This document shows, piece after piece, positions 54,466-63,366 of a DNA stretch of 64,000 nt. The notes below the pieces were generated by a model. That model saw nothing but the letters and a program-made list of their open reading frames with translations, was not told the origin of the DNA and searched no databases. The position numbers were made by a program, and so were the translations under genes. The stretch comes from CAVPDE01 sp963707125 (lineage in GTDB: Bacteria > Desulfobacterota > DSM-4660 > Desulfatiglandales > HGW-15). The number at the start of each line of letters is the position of its first letter. Position 1 is the stretch's first letter. Where the stretch lies: contig CAVPOU010000020.1 of assembly GCA_963707125.1 (NCBI GenBank), positions 1 to 64,000 on the forward strand, written 5' to 3'.

Positions 54466-54493
54466 GGGACATTCTTGCTTTCTTGCCATTCTC
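54466..54493 (+). repeat. Short dispersed motif G, copy 3
   Basis: GGGGGACATTCTTGCTTTCT, continuing TGCCATTC. It shows the GGGGAC-C-TTGATTTnTTGAnATTC pattern with two changes. A shorter version (GACGTTCTTGATTTCTGGGG) lies at 54407-54425, overlapping the hydrolase stop. Confidence 0.4.
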
Positions 54494-54606
54494 AAGCTCA
54501 ATCTCTGGGACGTTTTTGGCTGGGGGAAAGGGCACGCTGTAAAGTTGTTAAGTTCCTTCTCAAAGAAGCGTCAAACGCGATATCCAAAAGGCATAAACCT
54601 TAAAAT

Positions 54607-55107
54607 CTAACAGCGTTCCCTTCCGGACGCGGGCACGTCCAGAACGATGACCTCGTGACCCGTCAAGGCCAGGAAGCGCTGGATGCCCTGCTTTGAGATT
54701 GCCAGCGTGCTCGTGTTGATGAGGGGGTGGCAGAGGAAGGATTGAGAGTGCCACAGGGCTCTGTCGAAGACCACCTCCACTTTCTTCTCCGTGTCGTTGA
54801 TGACAGCAAGAATCGTCACTGATCCTGGATCAACGCCAAGATAGCGCTTCAACCGATCGGGAGAAGCCATGGTCAGCGAACTAAGACCTAGGAGCGAAGA
54901 CAAGGATTTCAAGTCAACGATCTTCTCATATCCGACGACCACGAGAAAATGCCGCCTCCCTTTTTTGTCACGCACAAAGAGGTTCTTGATTTTTGCGCCT
55001 TCCATTGGGGGTACCAGCCGGTCCGCCTCTTCGCACGTGAACACGGCAGGATGATCGCAGCGCTGGTACACAATCCCGTTTTCTTTGAGAAACCGGAATA
55101 TATCCAT
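54607..55107 (-). CDS. YbaK/ProX-type aminoacyl-tRNA deacylase
   Basis: A 166-residue trans-editing protein that hydrolyses mischarged tRNA. Family features: MDIFRFLKENGIVYQRCDHP, the conserved Lys in GAKIKNLFVRDKKGRRHFLV and LGVDPGSVTILAVINDTEKK. The length and the substrate pocket segment are closest to PrdX/ProX, which clears Ala- or Cys-tRNA-Pro. ATG 55107 follows AAAAGGAGAAAA. Confidence 0.9.
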   Translation of the reverse strand: MDIFRFLKENGIVYQRCDHPAVFTCEEADRLVPPMEGAKIKNLFVRDKKGRRHFLVVVGYEKIVDLKSLSSLLGLSSLTMASPDRLKRYLGVDPGSVTILAVINDTEKKVEVVFDRALWHSQSFLCHPLINTSTLAISKQGIQRFLALTGHEVIVLDVPASGRERC

Positions 55108-55144
55108 TTTTCTCCTTTTGGTTTAAGAATCTTGCATCTGGGTA

Positions 55145-55171
55145 GGGAACGTTCCTGATTTTATGAATTTC
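55145..55171 (+). repeat. Short dispersed motif G, copy 4
   Basis: GGGAACGTTCCTGATTTTAT, continuing GAATTTC, is almost identical to copy 1 at 51003. Copy 5 is at 55351-55382 (GGGGGGACATCCTGATTTAT, then TGACATTC). It lies in the 640-base gap between the YbaK-type gene and the DUF2779 fragment; nothing coding is seen in that gap. Confidence 0.5.
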
Positions 55172-55389
55172 GCCGATCTGCGCCAAAGAGGATCATCAGA
55201 GAATAATAGAACGCGAACGCGGCCGAGTCAAACCGCGGCGATCTGCCCTGATTCACCGTCAAAACATCATCTGCCATTCGACAGGCTCATGGCCCTGAGC
55301 AACGTCGAAGGGCGGCGTTGCCTTCGCTCGCTCCTCCTTCCGGCGGGGAAGGGGGGACATCCTGATTTATTGACATTCTCCAGCCGTAT

Positions 55390-55417
55390 AAGGGGTCGCA
55401 CCTCGATTATTTAATAA
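55390..55417 (+). repeat. Short dispersed motif H, left copy
   Basis: AAGGGGTCGCACCTCGATTA, continuing TTTAATAA. The right copy at 56346-56373 reads AAGGGGTCGTACCTTGATTA. The pair brackets the DUF2779 gene fragment. Confidence 0.5.
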
Positions 55418-55768
55418 GAGATCGGAGATAGAAAAGTCGCCGCTTGAGATCCCTGCAAGAAATCTAGATCGGTCCTTAATTGCCCCAGCCCCTGTTGTGT
55501 TTACCAACTCAAGATCGTTGACGAAAGATGATGAATAAAGTAGAATTGCGCTGTGCTTGTCAAAGCTAACACGACAGCGATCAAGCGCACCACCAAAAGG
55601 TCGAAGACCCGGAACCCTTTCCCTCCTTCTGTGTAGTGAAGGGGTTTTTTCTTTAGGAAAGAAAGAAAAATAGCCATGAGTTTGACCGCATCTGTCAAAG
55701 GCATCTGATAGTCTGGAACAAACTGAAATGCTGGAATTGACAGGAAAATGAACTCTAAAAAGATAGCC

Positions 55769-56164
55769 ATGCTTTCAAAGTCGAAATACCTTGCAGGGTT
55801 GCAATGCCCGCTGCGCCTGTGGCACCAGTGCTTCAATCCGGCTCTGGCATCTTCGGTTTCTCCTAGCCAGCAGGCCCTTTTTGATACAGGGCATGAGGTA
55901 GGACAATTGGCAACCCGCCTTTACCCGGATGGGATCTTGGTGGAGACTGATCCCTTGCGCCATGAACAGGCCGTTCGTGAGACGTTCGCAGCCATGGAAG
56001 ATCCTTTGGTGAGATCCATATACGAGGCGAGTTTCTCATACGATGATGTGCGAGTGAGGGTGGACATCCTATCGCGTCTTGGCAGAGGAAAGTGGAACCT
56101 GGTCGAGGTGAAATCCTCCACAAAAGTGAAGAATGAATATTTGCCCGATGTCAGCGTCCAGTAG
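55769..56164 (+). pseudogene. Truncated DUF2779 gene with PD-(D/E)xK (RecB/Cas4-like) nuclease motif
   Basis: MLSKSKYLAGLQCPLRLWHQ is the standard start of DUF2779 proteins. The nuclease motif follows: VRVDILSRLGRGKWNLVEVKSS has Asp, Glu and Lys in D...ExK order. The frame ends at TAG 56162-56164 after LPDVSVQ, where family members continue for several hundred residues. The same frame then stays open to 56287 (HVVEFSCMRFSRDEDPSALQ...), unlike the family, so this is probably a deletion junction. ATG 55748 is an alternative start. Confidence 0.65.
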
Positions 56165-56345
56165 CATGTTGTCGAATTTTCTTGCATGCGGTTTTCCAGA
56201 GATGAGGACCCTAGCGCACTCCAGGCCGTCGAGGATGCTCTTTGGGAGGTTTTCAAGCCGATGCTGGGAAGAAAGGGTGCGAGATAGGCGTAAGCGCAAA
56301 CAGCCCTGAATTTGGATCGCCTAATCTGGAGGTAGACGTGGGTGG

Positions 56346-56373
56346 AAGGGGTCGTACCTTGATTATTTAGCAA
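56346..56373 (+). repeat. Short dispersed motif H, right copy
   Basis: AAGGGGTCGTACCTTGATTA, continuing TTTAGCAA, matches 55390-55417 at most positions. It lies about 90 bases before the aminotransferase start. Confidence 0.5.
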
Positions 56374-56464
56374 GGCTGATGCCTCCTGCTGAGGCCTGTA
56401 TTCCGAGTGTCCCACAAACCACCTGAATTGATCATGAGCACACAAACTGAGAAAGGATAGGATG

Positions 56465-57367
56465 ATGAGCGAAAAAGGCAAAGTCTGGTTAAATGGCGAC
56501 CTGATCCCTTGGGAAAAGGCCACGGTACCACTTCTATCCCATGGATTCTCACGGGGCTCTGCCATTTTTGAGGTCTTTGGCATTCATGAGGGGCCGGATG
56601 GTCCGATGGCTTTCCGCATGGACCAGCACCTCAACCGGTTAATGACAAGCGCTGAGCTTCTGGGCATGAAGATGGCCTATTCCAGGGAGGAGATCGCAGA
56701 GGCTGTCGCAAAGACAGTGCGAGCCAACAACATGGGTCGAGGCTTGATCAAGATACTGGCCTATTGGGGAGAAGAGGCGATTATTCAACTGGTCCTGGAA
56801 TCCAAACTCGATTTGGCCATCTTTGCAATTCCAGAGAGTAAGGAACTGGGCCTGGACAATGCTCAACCGATTTCAGCCTGCCTTTCCAAGTGGCGCAAAA
56901 TACACCCTGAAACGGTGCCGGTTGCGGCCAAGGCCTGTTCCAACTACCTGAACGGCTATCTGGCGCGAAGAGACGCAAACCGCCGAGGGTTTAATGTGGG
57001 CTTCATCTTGGGGACTGACGGTTTTCTGGCCGAAGGTTCCATCGAATCCGTGTTCTTGGTCAAAGACGGCATCCTCAAGACACCCCCATTGGGCCGAATC
57101 CTGTCAAGCATCACCCGCATGTCCATTGTCCAGGCTGCACCGAGCATCGGCATTCCCGTCTCTGAGGAGACGATTTTGCCGGAAGCGCTTTTCACATCAG
57201 ACGAGATTTTTGTGTGTCATACGGGCATTAAGGTCTTGCCTGTAAGTCGTTTTGAGGACCGGACCCTTGAGGCGCCAGGGCCTATTACCAGGAAAGTCAT
57301 GGAACTAATGCAGAACATTTTCAGTTACTCGGATACCCGGTTTAAGGATTGGTTCTTTGCCTTGTAG
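56465..57367 (+). CDS. ilvE: Class IV (fold type IV) aminotransferase, branched-chain or D-amino-acid type
   Basis: A 300-residue PLP enzyme. VWLNGDLIPWEKATVPLLSH is typical of IlvE. The PLP lysine is in VAAKACSNYLN (Lys156), with EGSIESVFLV and LSSITRMSI forming the phosphate-binding parts. Branched-chain aminotransferase is the default call. The fold also includes D-amino-acid aminotransferase and 4-amino-4-deoxychorismate lyase, and the nearby D-aminoacylase makes a D-amino-acid role possible. The start could also be the ATG immediately upstream (56462). It converges with dctM. Confidence 0.82.
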   Translation: MSEKGKVWLNGDLIPWEKATVPLLSHGFSRGSAIFEVFGIHEGPDGPMAFRMDQHLNRLMTSAELLGMKMAYSREEIAEAVAKTVRANNMGRGLIKILAYWGEEAIIQLVLESKLDLAIFAIPESKELGLDNAQPISACLSKWRKIHPETVPVAAKACSNYLNGYLARRDANRRGFNVGFILGTDGFLAEGSIESVFLVKDGILKTPPLGRILSSITRMSIVQAAPSIGIPVSEETILPEALFTSDEIFVCHTGIKVLPVSRFEDRTLEAPGPITRKVMELMQNIFSYSDTRFKDWFFAL

Positions 57368-57476
57368 GCCTGAGGGCTGGGGACACGGTCTTTACAGGCC
57401 GGGAGCCCCGGTATGGAAGAAAAGGGACCATCGTCCAGATGCATGACACTTGAAAGCGATTTTGGCAACAACCCGT

Positions 57477-58766
57477 TTACTTGTAAAACCCCAGCAGTTT
57501 CGGGACGAACATGGTGATCTCAGGGACGTAGGTGATCAGAAACAGAACCCCTACCTCCACCAGGACGAACGGCCACATCTTTTTGCAGATCTCCCACATG
57601 CCCAAGCGGGTAATGATCATGACTGTAAAGAGGCTACCCCCGACAGGCGGAGTCATCAGCCCGAGGTTGAGATTGACGCACATCAGAATCCCGAAGTGAA
57701 GAGGGTGCACACCCTGGCTGATCGCCAGCGGAGCCAGGATGGGGGCGAGAATGATCAGGGCCGCGGTGATGTCCATCAGCGTGCCCACGATCAGAAGAAA
57801 GACGTTGACGAGGAGGAGGACCACGTATTTATTCTTGCTCACCGAGAGGAAGGCTTTAGCTACCATTTCCGGAACTTGCTCGGACGCCAATAACCAGGCC
57901 AGCACAGAGGCGGAGGACATGATCAGGGCGATGATGCCCATCATGATGGAACCCCGGAACAGAAGCCAGTAAAGGTCCTTCAGGGTGAGGGTCCGAAAGA
58001 CGAAGAAACCCAGCAGGAGCGCATACCCCACGGCCACAGCCGCGGCCTCGGTAGGCGTCACGATTCCTCCGAGGATGCCGCCCAGGATGATGATGGGCAT
58101 GAGAAGAGCCCACGATGCCCTTCCGGTAACCTTGACGATCTTGCGGAAGCTCGGCCTCTCCTCATGCTTGGGATAGCCCCTCTTTCCGGAAATGAATCGA
58201 GTGACGATCATGAGTCCAAATCCGATGAGCAGGCCCGGGACAAGCCCTGCAGCGAAAAGGCCCGCGATGGAAACCCCCATGAGGGCTCCATAGATCACCA
58301 TGATGATGCTGGGTGGGATGATGGGGGCGATAATCGACGCAGCCACCGCGAGCGCGGCGGCGAAGTCCTCATCATAGCCCTCCTTTTTCATCGCAGGGAT
58401 GAAGATGGACCCGAGGGCGGCGATGTCCGCCACCGCAGAGCCCGAGATGCCACCGAAGATGACGCTGGTGACAATACTCACTTGGGCCAATCCTCCCCGC
58501 AACCGTCCGCACAGAACATCGCCGAACTCGATGAGCCTTTGGGAAAGCCCCACCTTGTTCATGATGTCTCCGGCAAGAAGGAAGAACGGCAGAGCCAGCA
58601 AAGCGAAGCTGTCCATGGCGGAGAAGAATCGCTGGGGCAGCATAGTCAGGAGGGCCGGGTCGCCCACTTTGAAGAAGCCGAACAGGGCGGTGAGGCCCAT
58701 GGCAAAACCGATGGGTACCCCGACCAACATCAGGCCAAAGAAGACCGACAGAATAAAACCGGCCAT
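57477..58766 (-). CDS. dctM: TRAP transporter large permease
   Basis: A 429-residue membrane protein with about 12 TM helices. ILSVFFGLMLVGVPIGFAMG is the family start. GGISGSAVADIAALGSIFIP and IIAPIIPPSIIMVIYGALMG are the conserved core loops. It carries the sodium-coupled import of organic acids together with DctQ and DctP. The gene follows dctQ by 38 bases on the same strand. Confidence 0.95.
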   Translation of the reverse strand: MAGFILSVFFGLMLVGVPIGFAMGLTALFGFFKVGDPALLTMLPQRFFSAMDSFALLALPFFLLAGDIMNKVGLSQRLIEFGDVLCGRLRGGLAQVSIVTSVIFGGISGSAVADIAALGSIFIPAMKKEGYDEDFAAALAVAASIIAPIIPPSIIMVIYGALMGVSIAGLFAAGLVPGLLIGFGLMIVTRFISGKRGYPKHEERPSFRKIVKVTGRASWALLMPIIILGGILGGIVTPTEAAAVAVGYALLLGFFVFRTLTLKDLYWLLFRGSIMMGIIALIMSSASVLAWLLASEQVPEMVAKAFLSVSKNKYVVLLLVNVFLLIVGTLMDITAALIILAPILAPLAISQGVHPLHFGILMCVNLNLGLMTPPVGGSLFTVMIITRLGMWEICKKMWPFVLVEVGVLFLITYVPEITMFVPKLLGFYK

Positions 58767-58804
58767 GGAGTTCTCCTATCTCAGTATTCCCATGGAGGCC
58801 TCAA

Positions 58805-59332
58805 TCACCGCGCCTGAGGTTCACCAGGCGTGAATTCCCTCAGGACCTTCATCGTCACATTGAGGATCAGCTGGATCACGGTCAGGAATGCACCCAGTGG
58901 AACAGCCATGTATATCCAGAACATGGAGAGGTTCAATGTGCTCGTGGTAATGAGGGTCCGCGTGGTCATGAGGTATCCCTGTTTCAGTAAGTAGTATAAG
59001 AAAAGTCCGACGAGCACATCGATGCAGTAGCCGATCAGCCGCAACAGCGCAGGAGGCAGATGGCCGCCCAGGAAGTTGATGGCGATGTGCTGATTTCTCC
59101 TGAGTGCAATGTTCATCGCCAGAAATCCGAGCCACAGCATGAGGAAGCGGGCCAGTTCCTCGGTCCACTCAAACGGACTGAGCATGACGTAGCGGAACAG
59201 GACACCCAAAAGCGCGGCGCCGATCATGGCTGCGTATAGCAGCACGCAAAAGGAACCGACGGCCATTTCAATGACATGCCCGATCTTGTCCACTACCACG
59301 ATGATCTTTTTCTGAAATGCACGGTCTTCCAT
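58805..59332 (-). CDS. dctQ: TRAP transporter small permease
   Basis: A 175-residue protein with four TM helices. The motif FRYVMLSPFEWTEELARFLM and the following GFLAMNIALRRNQHIAINFL are typical of DctQ. ATG 59332 follows GGAGCAGACC and starts MEDRAFQKKIIVVVDKIGH; earlier in-frame starts run through the upstream repeat and are rejected. It is separated from dctP by a 190-base repeat region. Confidence 0.92.
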   Translation of the reverse strand: MEDRAFQKKIIVVVDKIGHVIEMAVGSFCVLLYAAMIGAALLGVLFRYVMLSPFEWTEELARFLMLWLGFLAMNIALRRNQHIAINFLGGHLPPALLRLIGYCIDVLVGLFLYYLLKQGYLMTTRTLITTSTLNLSMFWIYMAVPLGAFLTVIQLILNVTMKVLREFTPGEPQAR

Positions 59333-59359
59333 GGTCTGCTCCGCAATAAGAGAACCCGG

Positions 59360-59551
59360 ATCCCCCTCCCCCCGTATCAAGTACGGGGCAGGCTCTAACC
59401 CCTCCTCCATGCTCCGTCCCGCCTCTGGCGGGACTACGGAGGACGGGCACCAGGGGAGGGGAATTCTGAGCAAAGACTGATAGTTTCCTCCCCCTCGATG
59501 GGGGAGGTTTACCCGCCAGACTTATGGCGGGCAAGGGTGGGGGTGGGATGA
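59360..59551. repeat. G/C-rich palindromic repeat cluster between dctP and dctQ
   Basis: CCCCCTCCCCCCGTATCAAG with ACGGGGCAGGCTCTA is an inverted relative of the element after lon. It is followed by CCTCCCCCTCGATGGGGGAG and a CCCGCCAGAC...CTTATGGCGGG hairpin ending GGGCAAGGGTGGGGGTGGG. The last phrase also occurs in the nodT insertion. It lies inside the TRAP operon and could reduce read-through from dctP to dctQ. Confidence 0.65.
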
Positions 59552-59560
59552 GACACTACA

Positions 59561-60595
59561 CTAGTACCCCAGCTTTTTCTCTGCGTCCTCAATCGCCTTG
59601 AGGAATTCATCCACGAGCTTGGGATCCATCTGGGTCTTCAACCATTCCAGGCAGGCAGGCCTCGCGAGCTTCTGGAACTCGAGGGTTTGCTTATCGGTCA
59701 GGGCGGTTACCTCCATACCCTTTTCCTTTAGCTCTGTGATGGCCTTGTCATCGAGCAACACGCCGAGCCCTATGGATAAAGCGTTCGCCGTCTGGACGGC
59801 GTCCCGAACGATCAGTTTATCCTCAGAGGAGAGCCCGTCGTACCATTGTTTGTTGCACACCAGCCACTGGGTGCCGAACTGGGAGTTGGCCAGGGTCAGG
59901 TATTTCTGGACCTCGTTCAGCTTGGCCCACGAGACGATGAAGGCGGGATTCGTCTGCCCCTGCACCACACCCGTCTGCAAGGAGGTGTATGTTTCAGGCC
60001 AGGATACCGGAACACCGCTTGCCCCAAAGGACTTGAACATGGTCACCTGCAGGGTGTCCATGCCGCGGAACTTGATTCCGGCCATGTCCGCGGGGGTGCG
60101 AATGGGTCTCACGCTGTTGGTGAACACAAGATAGGTGCTCCCGATGATCTCGAGTCCCTTGATTCCCGTTTTCTCGGTGAACTGGTCCAGGAGCTTGTGC
60201 CCGGCAGGTCCGCCGATCACCTCATAGGCGATGGACTCGTTCCGGTACAAATAGGGGGAGAAAGGCAGCATAGCAGCCGGGAAGATCCTGTGCAGGCCGG
60301 CCATGGAGGCTGCATGGACCTGGACCACGTTGTTCTTCACGGCTTCCAGCAGGTCGATCTCTTTCCCCAACGTGCCGGAAGGGTAGATCTCTACCTGGAA
60401 TCGTCCGCCGCTCCTTTTCTCCATTACGTACTTGAAGGCGACGGCGGCGCCATGAATCGTATCTTCCAAAGCCCTTGGGGTGCCCATGTGGGCGTACTTG
60501 ATCTTGATGGTCTTTTCCTGAGCCAGGGAAAGCTGGGGGTTCATGACCAGGAGACACAGGACCGCAATCCCAATCCATAGCATCGTCTTTCTCAT
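59561..60595 (-). CDS. dctP: TRAP transporter substrate-binding protein
   Basis: A 344-residue periplasmic protein with a signal peptide (MRKTMLWIGIAVLCLLVMNPQLSLA, cleavage before QEKTIKIKYAH). DctP features are FQVEIYPSGTLGKEIDLLEA, FTNSVRPIRTPADMAGIKFR with the substrate-carboxylate Arg, and PVSWPETYTSLQTGVVQGQT. ATG 60595 has AAGGAGGGCAAG. It is the first TRAP gene and follows the D-aminoacylase gene, which suggests an N-acyl-amino-acid or similar carboxylate ligand; this is inference. Confidence 0.94.
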   Translation of the reverse strand: MRKTMLWIGIAVLCLLVMNPQLSLAQEKTIKIKYAHMGTPRALEDTIHGAAVAFKYVMEKRSGGRFQVEIYPSGTLGKEIDLLEAVKNNVVQVHAASMAGLHRIFPAAMLPFSPYLYRNESIAYEVIGGPAGHKLLDQFTEKTGIKGLEIIGSTYLVFTNSVRPIRTPADMAGIKFRGMDTLQVTMFKSFGASGVPVSWPETYTSLQTGVVQGQTNPAFIVSWAKLNEVQKYLTLANSQFGTQWLVCNKQWYDGLSSEDKLIVRDAVQTANALSIGLGVLLDDKAITELKEKGMEVTALTDKQTLEFQKLARPACLEWLKTQMDPKLVDEFLKAIEDAEKKLGY

Positions 60596-60695
60596 CTTGC
60601 CCTCCTTCATCACGCCCATCGGCGGACAGAAAACGGTTTAACAACCTTCATTCTTTCATTTCCCGGAAGCCACCGGGATACCACCTCAGTGGCCC

Positions 60696-62307
60696 TTACT
60701 GGCTGTGCCGCAAAACCTTTCCGGAGGTCGCCCCGGTGACTTTTCCGTTTTCCGCGGCGATCTCTCCGTTGACCAGCACATAGCGGATCCCCACAGGCCC
60801 CTGATTAGGTTCTTCGTAGGTCGCCTGATCCAGAATGGTGGCCGGATCGAAGATCACCACATCTGCGTCGAACCCTTCCTTGAGAAGCCCTTTGCCCTGC
60901 ACGCCAAAGGTCTGCGCTGGAAGAGAGGTCATCTTCCGGATCGCGTCCTCGATCGTCAAAATGCCTTGCTCCCGTACGTACCGGCCGAGGATTCTGGGAA
61001 ACGTCCCGCTCATCCTGGGATGAACCTTTTTCACTCCGAAGCCGGGGATCCCATCGGTCCCGATCATGGTCCAAGGGTTCCGCATGATCCGGATGATATC
61101 TCCCTCATCCATCATGAACAGGATGATAATGCAACCTAGGGTTTCTTCAACCACAAGGTCGAAGATCACATCATAGGGGCTCTTGTTCTCCATCCTCGCG
61201 ATGTCCGAGATGGATTTTCCGACATAGCCCTCGTGCCTCGACACGGAGATCATGAGCCCTTCAAAGCCCGCTCCCTTGATGAGGTTTTCCCACCCCGCCT
61301 CCGATCCTGTCTCGATGGTTTCTACGATCTGGGCTCGGAATGCCGGGTCCTTGAGCTTCGTGGTGAACACCGCGGGACCACCGGCGAGCACGGCTGGAGG
61401 TAGCACCGCAGCAAGAAAAGTGCTGCCGGCCCGATAGGGATACTGATCGCAAGTTACCTCCACCCCAGTCGCTCTGGCCTCTGACATCATCTTCAATGTA
61501 TCGATGCTCTTGCCCCAGTTCTGTTTCCCGACCACCTTGTGGTGGGAGATATGCACAGGGATGCGCGCCTCCTGGCCAATGCGAATAGTCTCTGCAATGG
61601 CAGCGGGTTCCGCATCTCCTTCGCTCCGCATATGCGTTGTGTAGATGCCATGGAACTGAGCCGCCGCTTTGGCGAGTTCCACGATTTCCTCGGTCCGCGC
61701 GTAATTCGATGGCGCATAGATGAGACCCGTGGACAGACCGAAGGCGCCCTCTTCCATGGCACGGGCGACCCGTGCTTTCATTTCCTTCATTTCGTTCTCT
61801 GAGGGGGCGCGGTTCGCTGTGCCCATGGTGGCGATGCGGACCGTGGAGTGGCCGACCAGCGGAAGCACATTGATTCCGGGTTTCAACGCCTCCAGTTTTG
61901 TGAGATAGTCGCCGAAGGTCTGGATGTTCAGTTCCTCGGTGCTCACCTGCTGCCCGCACATCACCGCTAGAAAGGTTGGTCATCTCTGCGCTGTGTTCAT
62001 CGGATATGGGCGAGACCGAGATCCCACAGTTCCCGATGACATCGGTCGTCACACCCTGCAGGATTTTATCGTCACATCGCGGGTTCACGAGCAAGTACAC
62101 ATCATCGTGGCTGTGGGCATCGAAGAATCCCGGGCAAACGGTCAGGCTATCTGCGCTAATGACCCGCTTGGCGGTCGCGGGATCGATGTCTTTGGCAATC
62201 CGGGCGATCTTGCCCCCGGAAATCCCAATGTCCGCCTTGAAATAGGGGTTCCCGGCTCCATCGATCAGACGTCCATCTTTTATCAGCAAATCGAATTTTG
62301 CACTCAC
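60696..62307 (-). CDS. N-acyl-D-amino-acid deacylase (D-aminoacylase), frameshift near 61970
   Basis: Amidohydrolase that removes acyl groups from N-acyl-D-amino acids. The N-terminal frame from ATG 62307 has metal ligands H65-x-H67 in FFDAHSHDD and Cys94 in VIGNCGISVSP, diagnostic of D-aminoacylase. The frame changes near 61970, after EMTNL. The next frame continues VMCGQQVSTEELNIQTFGDY and then PLVGHSTVRIATMG, IPVHISHHK and TMIGTDGIPGFG to the stop at 60696. Rejoined it is about 536 residues, somewhat longer than characterised enzymes. One extra base near 61970 would explain the split. Confidence 0.85.
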
Positions 62308-62746
62308 TGTAAGGCACCTCTTCTGTTATAATAATTCTGTTATGAACCCCACGCGCTTTTGTATCTCACAGTGTGTTTTTGAGTCAATGCCATTCTTAGT
62401 CAGTTTCAAAACTTTCCGAGAGAATCAGGGAAATTGGCGTTGAGCTTTGCTCGTCTAATGAAAATAAGCCTCGATCTTTCGATCTCTCAAGATAAAACTC
62501 TCCGGTTCAACGGATTCCCATTCTTTTGCTTGACTTTTGGACGTTTTTGTCTTCCCATGGTTTAGGTGTTTTCCCTTTCATACTCCTGACCTCCATGTAG
62601 GAGGTTAGTCCATACAAGAACCCATCAAAATGTGCGAGCTTTGCTCCTTTTGGAGCCGGACTATGTTTCTCACTGAACACCTCTGCTCTTGAATGGCAAA
62701 TTGTGGTTGTATCACTGCTTGAGATTACACTGGAGGTTGAACTCAA

Positions 62747-62977
62747 ATGAAGGAACTGGTCGAACGTATGGCAAAGGCTCTGGTGGACACTCCTGAACAG
62801 GTTGTGGTCACGGAAATACAGGGACACAATGTTACGGTGATTGAATTAAGAGTGGCTAAGGGTGACGTTGGAAAAGTGATTGGCAAGCATGGGCGCACAG
62901 CAGAAGCGATCCGGTGCATACTGACAGGGGCCTCTGCCAAAATAAAGAAACGGTGTGTTCTCGAAATACTGGACTAG
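62747..62977 (+). CDS. khpA: KH-domain RNA-binding protein (KhpA/YlqC-like)
   Basis: A 76-residue single type II KH domain: LRVAKGDVGKVIGKHGRTAE contains the GxxG loop (GKHG) that grips RNA, and AIRCILTGASAKIKKRCVLE completes it. The start ATG follows GGAGGTTGAACTCAA. This gene normally lies between rpsP and rimM; here it stands alone, so it may be a paralogue. The 440-base gap before it (62308-62746) shows nothing recognisable. Confidence 0.88.
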   Translation: MKELVERMAKALVDTPEQVVVTEIQGHNVTVIELRVAKGDVGKVIGKHGRTAEAIRCILTGASAKIKKRCVLEILD

Positions 62978-63040
62978 ACTTTGCGTTGCAGTATCTAATC
63001 AAGACCCTCGATGCTGTATGCGAAATAGTCATCCCACCTA

Positions 63041-63366
63041 TCAGCGCGTCCCCTTAACGAGAAGGATCGTGTTGCCGATCACGCTCAGGCTGCTGAGAAG
63101 CATAGCAGACACAGCAATGAGAGGATTCAGCAGCCCACTCATAGCAATTGGAACAGCAATGAAGTTGTAGAGACCGGAGAAAAAGAGGTTCTGGCGAATC
63201 TTTTTGTTCACTCTTGCTGCAAGCTTCAGAAAATCGAGAATCTGTTCGGGATCTCCACGCATCAGGGTTCTGATCTCGTCCCCAAAAACAAACACCGCAC
63301 TCAGGTTCCCTGCCGTGCTCATGTAGACGTGGGAGTAACCTGAGCCGAGATCCAAGGAATCTTCAT
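63041..63366 (-). pseudogene. Small membrane protein resembling the C-terminal tail of P1B-type ATPases (start frame broken)
   Basis: The frame with homology reads IRTLMRGDPEQILDFLKLAA, VNKKIRQNLFFSGLYNFIAV, then PIAMSGLLNPLIAVSAMLLS and SVIGNTILLVK. These resemble the last part of copper ATPases, including their final two TM helices; no phosphorylation or ATP-binding part exists here. ATG 63366 overlaps the ubiE stop (ATGA) but reads MKIPWISAQVTPTST and then stops. Adding one base near 63350 would join it to LGSGYSHVYMSTAGN. It is either a decayed ATPase or a real coupled small protein with one sequencing indel. ATG 63322 is an in-frame start. Confidence 0.5.

Noticed and set aside
55501..55836. 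Minus-strand 111-codon frame with hydrophobic segments upstream of the DUF2779 fragment
   Set aside because: Partly antisense to the DUF2779 start, no ribosome site and no recognisable family; too weak to call a gene.
62507..62827. Minus-strand 106-codon frame overlapping khpA
   Set aside because: Serine/histidine-rich antisense of khpA with no supporting motif.
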